This document shows, one piece after another, positions 24,101 through 35,400 of a stretch of 64,000 nt of DNA (within the stretch, counting starts at the first letter, position 1; every line of letters starts with the position of its first letter). Location of the stretch: the NCBI RefSeq assembly GCF_905475465.1, contig NC_062239.1, forward strand, positions 186,001 to 250,000, written 5' to 3'. A program made the position numbers and the translations under genes. Under the pieces are notes generated by a model. The model saw nothing but the letters and a program-made list of their open reading frames with translations. It was not told the origin of the DNA and ran no database searches. The DNA comes from Pieris napi (Eukaryota; Arthropoda; Insecta; Lepidoptera; Pieridae).

Positions 24101-26540
24101 GCATAAATGGTCTTGTAATGTTGTTTCGATATTTGACAATTTCATACGTCTTTTGTGAATGAAGTGAACTATTTCTTGTTATATTTAAAGGCAAAGTAGT
24201 ATAATTATGTAATATTATCAGTCGAACTTTTCTATATTCCCTTATTCCTACGACTGACAACTGTGACAAGGATATATCGAAATATGTCATTGGCACAATA
24301 TAAAACTACGTTTTGGCATGATATATATATATGTCGGAGCATTACTGTCAGCTGCCATTGTCATTATATGTCACAGAGCTCATAAATTTACAATGTCAGA
24401 GTCTAATCAGTTTATGACCGTTAATACGTGGTTTATTCGATTTGCCAATATTAATAGATCTAAAAATTTACTACTATTTAATAGTCAATAGTAATAGTGA
24501 CTCCATAGTCATTATTATTGGTAATGGCTGTACTGTCATCTGTCGTTATGCCACCGATCTTTTAAAAACCGTGTTCCTAGATCTATGAATTAGCGACTAT
24601 TTATCTTCAAACTTATCTTGTAAATAGTAATGTCGGTTATCATTGTCATTCCTTAATCGCTTCTACTAATCACTTCGTAATATATATTACTTATGATATA
24701 AGGTACATCCAATAACAATTGACCAGAGCGTAGCAATAGTTATTTTCCAAGAGTCTGAATTATATTAAGTCCCTATCAATTATTCGTAGGTGTCTCCCAA
24801 GTCACGAATGAAACATTTAAAACTCTATAAAACTGTCATCCACTCAGCGCCTGATCAGACTGCTATAAAAATGGAATCATCTCTATCGCATAGAGAATAA
24901 AGATTAGTATCGCGTGCGATGGATAATGGTCCAATCACGATGCCTTTATCGGAACTATAAGGGGAACATTAAATATGTATGTAACAATACGGCTTTTGTT
25001 GATGTTGCTGATCGTAATACTAAATGCCAATAAAAAGTAAAATTAGGTATAATTTGTTACATTAATTATTAAACTTTGAGCTAAATCATTTACATTCGAG
25101 TCGATCTAAGGGGACATCAGCCAATGAGAGTTAGGTCCATGTAATCCATGTGCACTTTTCAGATATAAGTCATGGCCCACATGACCAGTGTATATATTTA
25201 GCCGGGCCAGTTTACTTGACCAGTATTTTAACTAAATATGTGCGATTGTTTAATCAATCTATATTCCTTTATTATTGTTGTAATACAATACTGACTAGTA
25301 AAATAATTGAGGTGCAGTGGCCTTAATTAAGGCATCAAGGAAAGGCATGAAAAGTCGAATTGCCTGTAATACCTCGCTAAATTATTAGCAAATGTCACCG
25401 AAAGCAACGGCCCACTCTTCTATTCTCCTTGATACTCTTGAATGGAAAAAGTCGCAAACATTATTAAAAATTTATCAATTTAACTTTTGGCTGATAGCGT
25501 CCGCGCCTCGCCACCCTTTGATGGACCGCTCTTGAATTTCATATCGCTAACTTTATGATGGATCTTTTTGAACTTCATCCCACGAGACTAAGATAAAATA
25601 CAAAGTATCACTTTAAATAATTACCTCCACACAACATCGTTTTTTTTGTTTGTTTGGTTAATGGTGGGTTGGAAGAAAGAAGGAAGCTCTTTTTAATTAC
25701 AGTTCTTGCAATATTCAATCATGATTTAGATTTTTTTATTCAATGATTATACATAAATCCCGTAAAAGTTTTGTTCCATTTTCGGAACCTACGAGTAATG
25801 AATATTGTGGCATTTGTCGCGTTTGAGGTGTTAGTTTTAACTCTTCCGCGCATCACGCTCTGATTATCGCCACAAACGGAAACTAGGCCGCCACGAGCTG
25901 GTTTTGCTGATGAAAATCTTAAATATCTCGACCTAAGAGGTTGGAAAACTAAAACCACACTTTAAATACAAAGTTTTCCTTTATATTTATTATTTCAGAT
26001 TTAGGTATTATTTTTGAGGGTTATAAGACCCTGACATGTTTATTTTCTGCATAATTTAATGATTATTTTCAAACAAGAACGCGAGCTTTTTAGATACAAT
26101 TCCTATTTTACACGTAAGAACTGGTGCTATCGATACAAGATAACTTAATATTTTCTATATAAAGTCTTATTTTCTTTTTAAATTTTACATCTAATTTCTC
26201 CAAAACATTACTTGTTTTATGAAGCCTTGTGTATTCGTTCATACTTCCATAGTGAAAAGAAATACTACATTTTACGTTACATGCATAACATCATATTTAC
26301 GACTGACTATGATAATATGGTTCTCGTGGGGAAGTATTAAAATACATTCGCTCGAATATGCCGCTACATTATTATCTAATCCAATCTCCGTATAAATCAT
26401 TTTAATAGAATGTTAGTATTAGGTCTTTACCTGTGTAATTGGAGATATGGAATTTTAAAATTTAAAAATTTTGGTATTTTTTTTTAATTCAGCTAAAAGC
26501 TGGCAGATATGTTGCCAATTTGATTGTTTGTTTGTTTATC
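21191..26540. other. Intergenic AT-rich DNA, no gene recognised
   Basis: No open frame here has recognisable domains or plausible exon borders. A minus-strand frame of about 100 residues at 23988-24296 has no coding character. The sequence contains short A/T runs and a TATATA run near 24323. Several AATAAA hexamers near 22294-23245 could belong to a long dpr 3' UTR. Confidence 0.5.
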
Positions 26541-27220
26541 CCTTTACTGTAGAAGTCTGCCGGATGGGAGACGATGAAGTCAGCGAAAGTGTTTCGTACT
26601 GCCTCTCAGCTGTTGAATTTTTTCCCACTTGAAAAATTCTCAAAAAAATATAAATCTGTTGGGGCAAGATCCGGTAAGTACGATGGGTGATGGAGTACTT
26701 CCAGCTGTAACTCTTTTAGATTTGCGATGCTCCGTCGTGTGCTCACACGTTCCCGTGGATAAGTACCTAATGTGGAAGAGCGATTGACCAATCATGGTGG
26801 TTGAATTACTTCATGATTGTTTTCTTGGTACTAAACTTGGTGCAATTCTTGGTACTAAACATGGCAGATGTTTAGTACCAAGAATGGCATCTCAGTTGTC
26901 CTATTCAGTAAGAAGCTGTGATGTAGAAGTCTGGCACTGGACCATCAGACAGTCACCATCCTCTTCATATGCTATGCATGCATCGACGCGTAAGTCACGC
27001 TGTTGGTCGCTTAGTTGGTCTGGCACCAACTTATCTAGCTTCTTTATGTTTCCGATTTGACGAAAATGCTTCAATGTTGTTTTGACACTAGCTCCCAGGT
27101 ACGCAGCAAGCTCAGCCGTAGATTTAGTTGGATCCGCTTTCAATTCGTCGTTGTCGACAGTGCTTACAAGCCGACCGCGAGGCTCTTTCTTCAACTCAAC
27201 AAATAATGGACCGTGTTTAT
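26540..27220 (-). mobile_element. Internally deleted mariner-like transposon
   Basis: On the minus strand, 27194-26901 encodes the N-terminal DNA-binding part of a mariner transposase: RGRLVSTVDNDELKADPTKS, then TAELAAYLGASVKTTLKHFR, QIGNIKKLDKLVPDQLSDQQ. Further along the same strand, 26791-26606 carries the C-terminal catalytic end, LKELQLEVLHHPSYLPDLAP followed by TDLYFF and GKKFNS. Near 26610-26545 come the decayed residues usual after it (RNTFADFIVSHPADFYS). The PDLAPTD motif holds the third catalytic Asp of the mariner DD34D triad. The segment with the first two Asp residues is gone, replaced by about 90 bp that contains a perfect palindrome. No terminal inverted repeats were found. It cannot encode an active transposase. 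Confidence 0.75.
26845..26885. repeat. Perfect 18-bp palindrome with 5-nt loop inside the mariner relic
   Basis: The left arm ATTCTTGGTACTAAACAT (26845-26862) and right arm ATGTTTAGTACCAAGAAT (26868-26885) are exact reverse complements around the loop GGCAG. A partial direct copy of the left arm (TTCTTGGTACTAAACTTGG) lies just before it from about 26822. The structure sits exactly where the central part of the mariner transposase has been lost, so it may be repair filler. Confidence 0.9.
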
Positions 27221-27259
27221 GGAAGCACTGTTAAGCCCATATACGTCGTTACTTTTTCG

Positions 27260-28940
27260 TAAATAACAATAATCTATCTAAAAACAAAAGACGGAGGTTG
27301 ATGGATTAAATTAATAGTTGAATACTTTCGAATAAAATTAATTTAAATTTCGAATTGCGCGTCAACCAATAGATGTTTAAACCTGTAAATGCTGGTTATA
27401 GAATCTCCAGTTACATAGGTAAAGATATATTATTCTCCACAGTAATCTGGAAAAGCTTGCTCCAACTCGAACACAAAGTTGTCATAATTGACATCACGTC
27501 ATGGCCTGCAGTAAAATAATAATGGCCATAAACGAATGATGATTTATTAAAGCGTGTCACCGAGTCGTAACAGGCTCGTATGTCGTAAATATTTTATTCA
27601 ACTCGTACAAAGAGTACGGCTAGTTGTAATAAACTTTTTATCGCTACTACTAATGGAGATTTCAGTAGACGCGACAAAGTGAATCGGACTCGGTTAGGTA
27701 ACGCTTATTACCTTACTCTTTCGAACAAAAGTTCTTATTCAGTTCATATTATATGCGCGACGTTATACTTTTTAAACCTTGTAGTCATGAGTAACTGTTA
27801 GCTACCTTAAGTTAAAAACTTATTATTGTAATAGTTTGGCAAAAATCCACCGCAGCGTAAACATTTAAGACAGCGAGATTCTAAGTTCAAAGTGATTTTC
27901 TGTATAAAAGGTTCATTCGCGTACTGTAAAAATTTTCTAATAACTATTGGATCAGTGACATCCGTAATTCATGGCGTTTAAACAAACGCAGCCATTAATC
28001 GCGTGGAGAGCACTCACGTAACAATAAAAGACTAGTTTCTAGTACATAAATCAACTGGTCCATACATCACTGCTTAATGGTTCTGTAATCTTTGTGAAGA
28101 CGTGTCTCTTTATTTTGCGTTCTATGCTTCCAATGAGGTGGCAGCTCTGTATGGACGCTTCACGTTTATCTACGAAAGCTACACACACATTTCACAGTTT
28201 TTTTTTAAGTTTTTCAATTTTTAATAAAATGTTCCTCACGAGTAGTTTTATGTTTTTTATTTCTCGCATCATAATGCGAACCGTAAAAGGGTCAAAGCGG
28301 TCAATTACGTTTAAAATTTCCAGTACCAAATTTAAAAAGTATATTTGATTTTACCTTTCAGGCATAGTACAGGAAGTGACATTTAAACCAAGTAAGATTT
28401 CTAAATGTTAATATCATATTTTATGAATCCTTAAACAATTAATTTGTTCTTGTAAAGCCAAATAAGTTCAAATAAGTTTTACTTTTATAATTAGTCGAAG
28501 TTTTAATAAAATACTGAGAAAGTGGATTCATGAAAGACAAATTTACTTAGTAAAGAGAAATTTTGTGTAAGCTAAGTGTTTCTAGGGGCGAGGTCAGTAA
28601 ATTAAGTGGATTTGAATGAAACGTTACACGTACCGTTAGTTTGTACGAGTATTAAGTTGAGAGGATAACGCTATTTCGCGCTGCTACGCCGAATAGCTGA
28701 GCTTTGGATCTTAATCACTGATTCACTTGTGATTCACTGAGATCTTTTTGCCATAAGTTTACATTTGGTTAGTTAGTTTTAATTAGTTTTGTTTTAATAA
28801 TAATAATAACAAGAACAATTGTAATAGAAGATATAACAGAATGGGGCAAATTCCTTTCCGTTTAAGTTCCAAAAGAATAAATATATATGACGGAGTGGGA
28901 AGAGACACAAACGAGGAACGAGGGCAGCACCTAAATAATG
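27260..28940. other. Intergenic DNA, no gene recognised
   Basis: AT-rich sequence with short unsupported frames. One at 28094-28348 contains LPMRWQLCMDAS, which only faintly recalls the C-terminus of mariner transposases and is not annotated. No exons or RNA genes are seen. Confidence 0.5.
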
Positions 28941-28950
28941 GTGCAGGAAG

Positions 28951-28982
28951 TTACGCGTAGAATTACGCGTAGAATTACGCGT
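28951..28982. repeat. 12-bp tandem repeat TTACGCGTAGAA, 2.7 copies
   Basis: Two exact units of TTACGCGTAGAA and a third partial unit TTACGCGT follow one another. Each contains the palindrome ACGCGT. The repeat lies just upstream of the truncated LINE and may mark its 5' flank. Confidence 0.9.
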
Positions 28983-29035
28983 GGAGAAAGGAAGGTAGAA
29001 AGTAAAGGGTGGCTAACTGACAATGAAAGATATAA

Positions 29036-30390
29036 GGGTTAAATCTCACTAATCATCTACGTAATAAACAAAACAATTTCAATCTAACCGTACCAAATAA
29101 CAACATACAATTTATTTTAAATATTCTTAGACCGTGTACAGCTCAGGAAATTTCCCAAATTATTAACAATCTTGACCCAAACTGTAGTTCAGGTATAGAT
29201 GGCATCACAACCAAAACCATTAAATGTATTAAAAGTCAGATTCTTGATAACTTAACGTCCTGTCTTAACGAATTACTCAGTGACGGCAAGTTCCCTGATA
29301 ACTTAAAGATCGCCAAGGTCAGTCCAATATACAAATCTGGGCCCAGAGATGATCCGGGTAACTAAAGACCCATCTCGGTATTGCCGGTTATGTCCAAGAT
29401 AGTAGAAAGAGTTTTATACACGCGCTTATTAGACCACCTAAATAATATAAACTTTTTATACGAACACCAATATCGATTTAGATCAAAATCTAATACATTA
29501 TCAGCTACAATTAATCTCATTACAAAAATTAAAACTAATACCGACCAAAGGAAAATTGTCCTTGTAGTATTCATTGATATAATGAAAGCTTTCGACACAG
29601 TTTGCCACTCGCTTCTCGTAGAAAAGCTGGAAACGATTGGAATAACTGGCAATGCCTTAAAAATGTTCAAATCATATTTAAACAATAGATCCCAAGTAGT
29701 TAAAATTAATGATTGTCAAAGTAAACTCTTACCTATCTCTTGTGGAGTACCACAGGGATCAATATTGGGCCCATTATTGTTTTTAATTTATTTAAATGAC
29801 ATACAACTCAACACTTAACTTGCATGGACAGATAACCTTGTATGCGGATGATACCTGTCTCCTATACACTGGTTCATCTGTGCATGATATAATTTCTCGA
29901 GTGCAAAAGGACCTTGACTATCTATACTTGTGGTTTCAATCGAAATTGCTAACTATCAACACTACTAAAACATCGTACTTAATTTTTAAACCTAAAAATG
30001 TTAAAATCCCACCACATTCGCCTATAACAATAAATAATGTACCACTAATTGAAAAGAAAAGTGAAAAATATCTTGGATTATATATTGACAATAACTTAAC
30101 ATGGACAACGCACATAAATCATTTAATAGCTAAATTATCTTCTTTAAGAGGTTCCCTTAGACACATAGTTCGAAGCCTTCCTCGTGAAGTTCGTCTTCAT
30201 ATTTATAATTCTTTGGCAAAATCACACCTTCTTTACCTTATTGAAATTTGGGGAGCCGCAACTAAAACTAATATTTCTCACCTTCAAATTGCTCAAAATA
30301 AAGTAATTAAATTGCTTTTTCATTACCCATACTTAACTTCTACACATGTAAGTGACCATTGTCTGTAATGAGAAAATAAATGTCTTTAAA
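29036..30390 (+). pseudogene. Jockey-like LINE reverse transcriptase, 5'-truncated and broken
   Basis: From about 29042 the frame encodes a LINE polymerase: NLDPNCSSGIDGITTKTIK (finger region), KVSPIYKSGP, then RPISVLPVMSKIVERVLYTR. The catalytic blocks are FIDIMKAFDTV (first Asp), GVPQGSILGPLLFLIYLNDI and LYADDTCLLY (the ADD pair), followed by KTSYLIFKPK and YLGLYIDNNLTW. A TAA at 29363 replaces the tyrosine usual before RPIS. A frameshift near 29800-29818 separates the PQGS block from the ADD block. The second frame ends at 30368 in VSDHCL. No endonuclease domain or ORF1 is found, so the copy is 5'-truncated. It most resembles jockey-clade elements. It cannot make a full enzyme. Confidence 0.9.
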
Positions 30391-31180
30391 CCTAACCTAA
30401 GATATAAATATTGTCGTCTATCGACGGGAAGGACGAAGGAGATAGAGACAGGGACTGATTGAAAAAGCAACAAACAATAACCTGAACAATGTCTCGAAAG
30501 CTCAACCTGATTTTAACAAAAACAGGACCTGCAGATAAATTATTGAAGATAATTACAGCAATGCTGACGTCATCAATAACTTTGTAGCATCAGCCATTTA
30601 ATTTTGATATTAGAGTCTATTTTTAAAGGCTTCTGCTTGGTTCGATAAACAAGTTTCGTGACATTTCAGCACCAACGCCACTATTCCACAGAGGCCTATG
30701 CCAAAAGTTGATGCGCCCTAATATATTGGTTTATTAAATGGTAACTAGTTCAAAATGAATCTTACTTTAAAATTTTCTATTAAGTGACCCTACGATATAA
30801 AGTTAATTCCTATCCTAATGTCTTCGTAGCTCAGTAAGTCGTGTACTTGGAATATTTATTTTATATTCATATGTATCTTTCTTAGCACATTATCAAATAA
30901 CCGTCAAGATCTTGCAGTTCTCTAGCTGTATCTAACTATGTAAAGAGATCCAGGGCGTCCAGTGTTAGATACACTGAGGGTGTAGAAAAGAAGTTAGTGG
31001 AAAAATAAAAAATGGCAAGACAAAGGAAATTAATTAAAGAGACAAAAAGATATGAGCAAATGTGTTTCGGAGGATTATCCTTATCTCTTACTAAGCAAGA
31101 TTCTATCCAAACGTGACCCTCTAAAACGGTAAGTTCTCTAACTACTGCAAAAAGAGGAAGGAAAGACTTCATCACGCCTA
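30391..31180. other. Intergenic DNA between LINE copy and gene relic
   Basis: The first tens of bases may be the decayed end of the LINE. The remainder is AT-rich and shows no recognisable coding, RNA or repeat feature. Confidence 0.45.
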
Positions 31181-31186
31181 AGTTTT

Positions 31187-32496
31187 ATGCTTTATGTAGA
31201 AGCGCTATATAACAAATCGTCCTTGCAACGCATTCGCACACAGAGTCGAAAAGACAGAGCGGAATCTATAAAACCGGATTTTCAGAATAACATGGCTGAA
31301 ATGGTGACCGTTTATTCGGACTGGAAATTATTACCTAGACTTGTAGTGAAAAGTTTTTCAGAAGAACTGCCAATTCAAATTTCATTTAGATATTAGAAAA
31401 GCATCAACTTTTGGCTTTATCCAAACTGGTTAGGATTAAGCAAAGCTATTTTGAATGCAGTTTATGACCGGTACCTCATGGAAACAACGCAAATACTAGT
31501 CATCCTCATGCCATTGAATATATAATACAACATATCCTCCCACGAAATTTTTGTAATACAACAATAGAAAATTTGTGTGAACCAAGAACTGCAAAAAACC
31601 ATCGTACCGTTTATCGGGAACTGGTTGAACAACAGGCTTTTAAAAAAAATAACCTCTGGATGATGGTGATGAGGATGGATAGAGCTCTTTCAAGATATGT
31701 TCGTGGCAATCCCAGTTCATAATTAGCGCCATGGATAAAGTGCAGTGAGCACTTCAAGACATCTGTTTATCCACTGTTATATAGCTTGGAGTCTGTCGGT
31801 GAAAGTACTAAATCAAGATTTATGCTTTATAAACAGGCTTAAGGAATATGAAAGTATCGACAAATATATATCCAAAGCAGCCCTGAGCAAGTTTACTCAA
31901 CATCTTTGATACTTGTCAGAAGGTATTACCCTTTTATAACTCTTTCATGATGAAGATAACGAAAAATCCAAGACGAACATCGTAATAAACTTAGAAAGAG
32001 AGAATTTGTATCATTTAGGGAATAGAACCATTCCATCTAAAGAAAATATGTTCTGATTATTTGTATGGTAAGTAGGAATACAATACCTACTATTTTAATA
32101 CTGTATTCAATACATTGAAAAAAAGACTGTCTTATTGTTGCAGGAATGATTAAGTAATTTTGTGCCTTTCACGAGCACAATCTGTTTTCTCAATTAAATA
32201 TTGATAATAATTTCCTTCAAACATTTATACGTGGACATGATGTTTATGAAGATGATGCATATTCAGAGGCAACAACAATAATGGTTTCTTTAAAGACCGT
32301 TAATGATACAGCTGAAAGAGCTGTAAAGCCTATGCAAGTTTTTATGGTTCGATCACTGCACAGGAAGAGCAAAAGCATCATTTGCTGCGTTCAGGAGCAT
32401 AGAAATCTGTATCCATACTGTAAAAAAGAAACCATCAAAAGAAAATATCCTGCCCGATCTGTAATTTTATCTTCTTTTAATGAATATTTTATATAA
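31187..32496 (+). pseudogene. Decayed protein-coding relic with VNDTAERAVK motif, family not named
   Basis: Two open pieces (31187-31396 and 32281-32496) and the poor sequence between them look like one ruined gene. The last part is clearest: FLQTFIRGHDVYEDDAYSEA, then LKTVNDTAERAVKPMQ. There the frame slips and continues as FYGSITAQEEQKHHLLR, then slips back to VQEHRNLYPYCKKETIKRKY. The mixed-frame reading makes better protein sense than either frame alone, which is good evidence of past coding. The first piece reads NNMAEMVTVYSDWKLLPRLV and SFSEELPIQISF. From memory, VNDTAERAVKL with a later EEQK and HR occurs in a multi-copy arthropod protein family of unknown function, possibly carried by mobile elements. 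I do not know its role. Confidence 0.5.
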
Positions 32497-32499
32497 TTT

Positions 32500-35400
32500 A
32501 AATATTTCAATTGACGGCTCACACGGATGCTGCATAACGGAAACGAAAACATTAACAACCCCAATTTACGAAAATTTCAGAGTTCTGTCGGCAAGAGTTA
32601 ATTATGACGTAGAAAATAAAATTGTATAATTAAGTAAGTCTGGATAGTTTAAAAAGCATATGAGGTATGCATTTCGATTACTGAAAAAATAAATTACCCA
32701 TATAAGAGACACCGCATTGCTTATTTATTTATATATTAGATATAGATATAATCCCATAAGATACGTATATAAAGCGAAGAAAAGAGATAATTAGAACTGC
32801 TCTATCTGAAAACAATATTTTCTTGTCTTAGCAAAACCACTTCGTTTGCGCAAAAAGTGGTCTGGTCCGCGAGGTTATTGAACCTCGGTTTCCTGACACA
32901 GCGGTGAAGCTTAAAGACGTCCAATGAACCTTCTTTATTTTTATTATCGCATGCAGGTGCAGTAAAATTGCATTTGGTCTTACTTTATTTTATCTTTCAA
33001 GGGCTCAAAGCTTTTCATAATTTAAGTTCTCTTTATATAAGCCACATTAAAATGATTCTGGCTAGAAAGGTTGACTTGAGGGAAAAGTTGTGTAAACTTT
33101 GGTACAAAATCTACATGGAATCTAGCCTCGTTTTACCATTTCAATTATTTTTCTACAAAAGTATAATCAACATTAGTTTTTTCATTCCAAAGTGAGGCTA
33201 AATAAATTAAATGTAAAATTTTCTTTCTTAAAACTTTAGTAAAACTGTTTTTAATGAATACATATTATATACACATATCACATGACGATGACAACAAAGG
33301 TAACCTCCACAGATTATACCACACCTTCATAGATTTGTCATTCAGTAAAACAACACGTCTCAATGATCATAGTAACTCCGATACGGGTCGGTCGTGAATG
33401 CCAAGAAACCTGTTTGTCTAGTTATCTTACTGAATCAAACGGTGAAAGCAAATCTCCACAGATACCAAGTTATAAGCCTAAGCTTTCAAAAGTTACCCCA
33501 TAAAAAATATCAGCTAAAGGAGCTAAATAATTTTTCGTCTCTTTCTGTCAAATTGTGCCTGTGATAAAAAGAGTCAGACACGGTAACTTATTGTGCAAAT
33601 AGACTGATTTATGTTATTTATACGAAGGAAATTATATATTATACAATAGAATGCAACAGATAAAGACCTAGCAATTAATTTATACATTGTGGTAATTTTG
33701 TACAAATACAATGGAATATTGCCAATTTCAACATACGGAAAAAGATCAGCAGTCTTTCGCCAACCACGACTGGTGTAATGCACTCAAAGCATGGCGTAAT
33801 ATAAATATTATAATTTATTTATTGAACATTTACTTTTTCTATCGAACTCGCGCAAGCTTAAAAGACTCTTGGAAAATTTTAGGTTTCGAATAAGAATGAC
33901 AGTTGTTGTTAAACAAATTTGACTTCTCCGCTTCAGCTTGTTGCTCTAACCTACAATATCGTTAGCTAGATTCTGCTCGGAACGGTAGACGCCACCATTT
34001 AAACCTTCATTTGTTGCACAGATACTGTTGCATTAACATTAAGAGATTAGATTTATTACGCTCGTTGATATTGGTTCAATTAAAATTAGCTCTTACTGTT
34101 TTAAAATCTTCTTACTGTCCTATATTCTTAAGGAGGAAATTAAACTATCTTCGCCATCGTTTATTAAAAACATTCACACATTAGTAGGTTTATAATATTC
34201 CAGTAACTTACGACTCCAGCCCAAGGAATAAAACGTGAAGACTGCGTCTAACTAAAAGCCCTGGTCTGATAGAATATAGTAACAGAAAAACTAAGGTATT
34301 TCTTGAAAAGTCTAAGCGTAAAACGTCGAGTAACCCAAAGGCGGATGTCAGGGCTAAATTTTAACACAGGAATGCCGTGAACGATGACGTAATGCGACTT
34401 AGCAACGTCTGAGGGCTGGATACTAGCCAGATGGGAACTGGAATAGACCAAGAGGCGCAAGAGCCTTCCATTTTAAAATGGCAAACGTTCTGGCTTTAGA
34501 GTAAACTTTGACTAGACAAATAAATCGCCATAAACAAAATGAAAATTAATTTGAATGGTTGTGTTGAAACTGACAATGATAAAAATATGTTATGATATGC
34601 CAAATTAATCTTTCGATTAAAATTAAATTCAAACTTGTTATAAATACGAGTTCCTCTATCGAATCATAAAATAGTTTTGGTTCAATGTAGCTCTCTGACT
34701 ATGCCGGTAGCAGACAGGCGCTCAGTCAACGTCTCACTACTAGAATTTAATAACATTCCTGTTTCCCGCGCAAACTGAGAAAACTTTATTAACTGTTTTA
34801 AGTGCTCCTATGCATAAAAGTGTATTTAAAACCTCGCCCATGTAGCACATGAAGAAGGCTCGTGGAAATTTTTAAAATTTGCTTTTTTACTATTGCATAA
34901 TGAGTAAATAAAGTGATATTTAATTAATATAAAAAATTCTAATGAAAAGGGAGCTTTTTGTGTGAAAGCAGGTAAGTTTAATGCGACGCGAAATAAAATT
35001 TTTTGTACTGTGTGAGTAAAAACCGTAACCAAAATTTTATACATACATATACATACTTGTGTAATTAAAATAATGTATAGCAAAATATTAAAAAAAAACA
35101 CTTCACTACTCCAGATACTAATTTTATTTGAAAAGAAATTTATTTTTGAGAAAAGAAATCATAAAACACTAGCAGAGAAATGTTATTGTTATACAAACAT
35201 TTCCCGACGATAAAGTGAATAATATTAAAATCTAAATAGCATGCAAACAAGAGTAATTCAAGTACACGATTCTTACATTACAAGAATAATTCACAATTTT
35301 AAAACAAAAGCACGAAACTCCGCCAAGAAAGCCTTTGCGACATCTTTCAAATCGTTCCTTGGAGACTTCCCGCTCTTAGCATTACAATTTCACCCTTGGG

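Noticed and set aside
24320..24335. TATATA run considered as a promoter TATA box
   Set aside because: It is a simple dinucleotide repeat with no gene downstream.
26794..27060. 88-residue plus-strand frame
   Set aside because: It is antisense to the mariner transposase fragment and crosses the palindromic filler.
28094..28348. Frame with LPMRWQLCMDAS, resembling a mariner C-terminus
   Set aside because: The match covers about a dozen residues, is on the opposite strand to the nearby mariner relic and has no supporting motif around it.
29362..29685. 107-residue minus-strand frame
   Set aside because: It is the antisense shadow of the LINE reverse transcriptase.
34248..34460. 70-residue minus-strand frame in a GC-richer patch
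   Set aside because: No recognisable motif, no splice context and no match to the repeat proteins seen elsewhere in the window.
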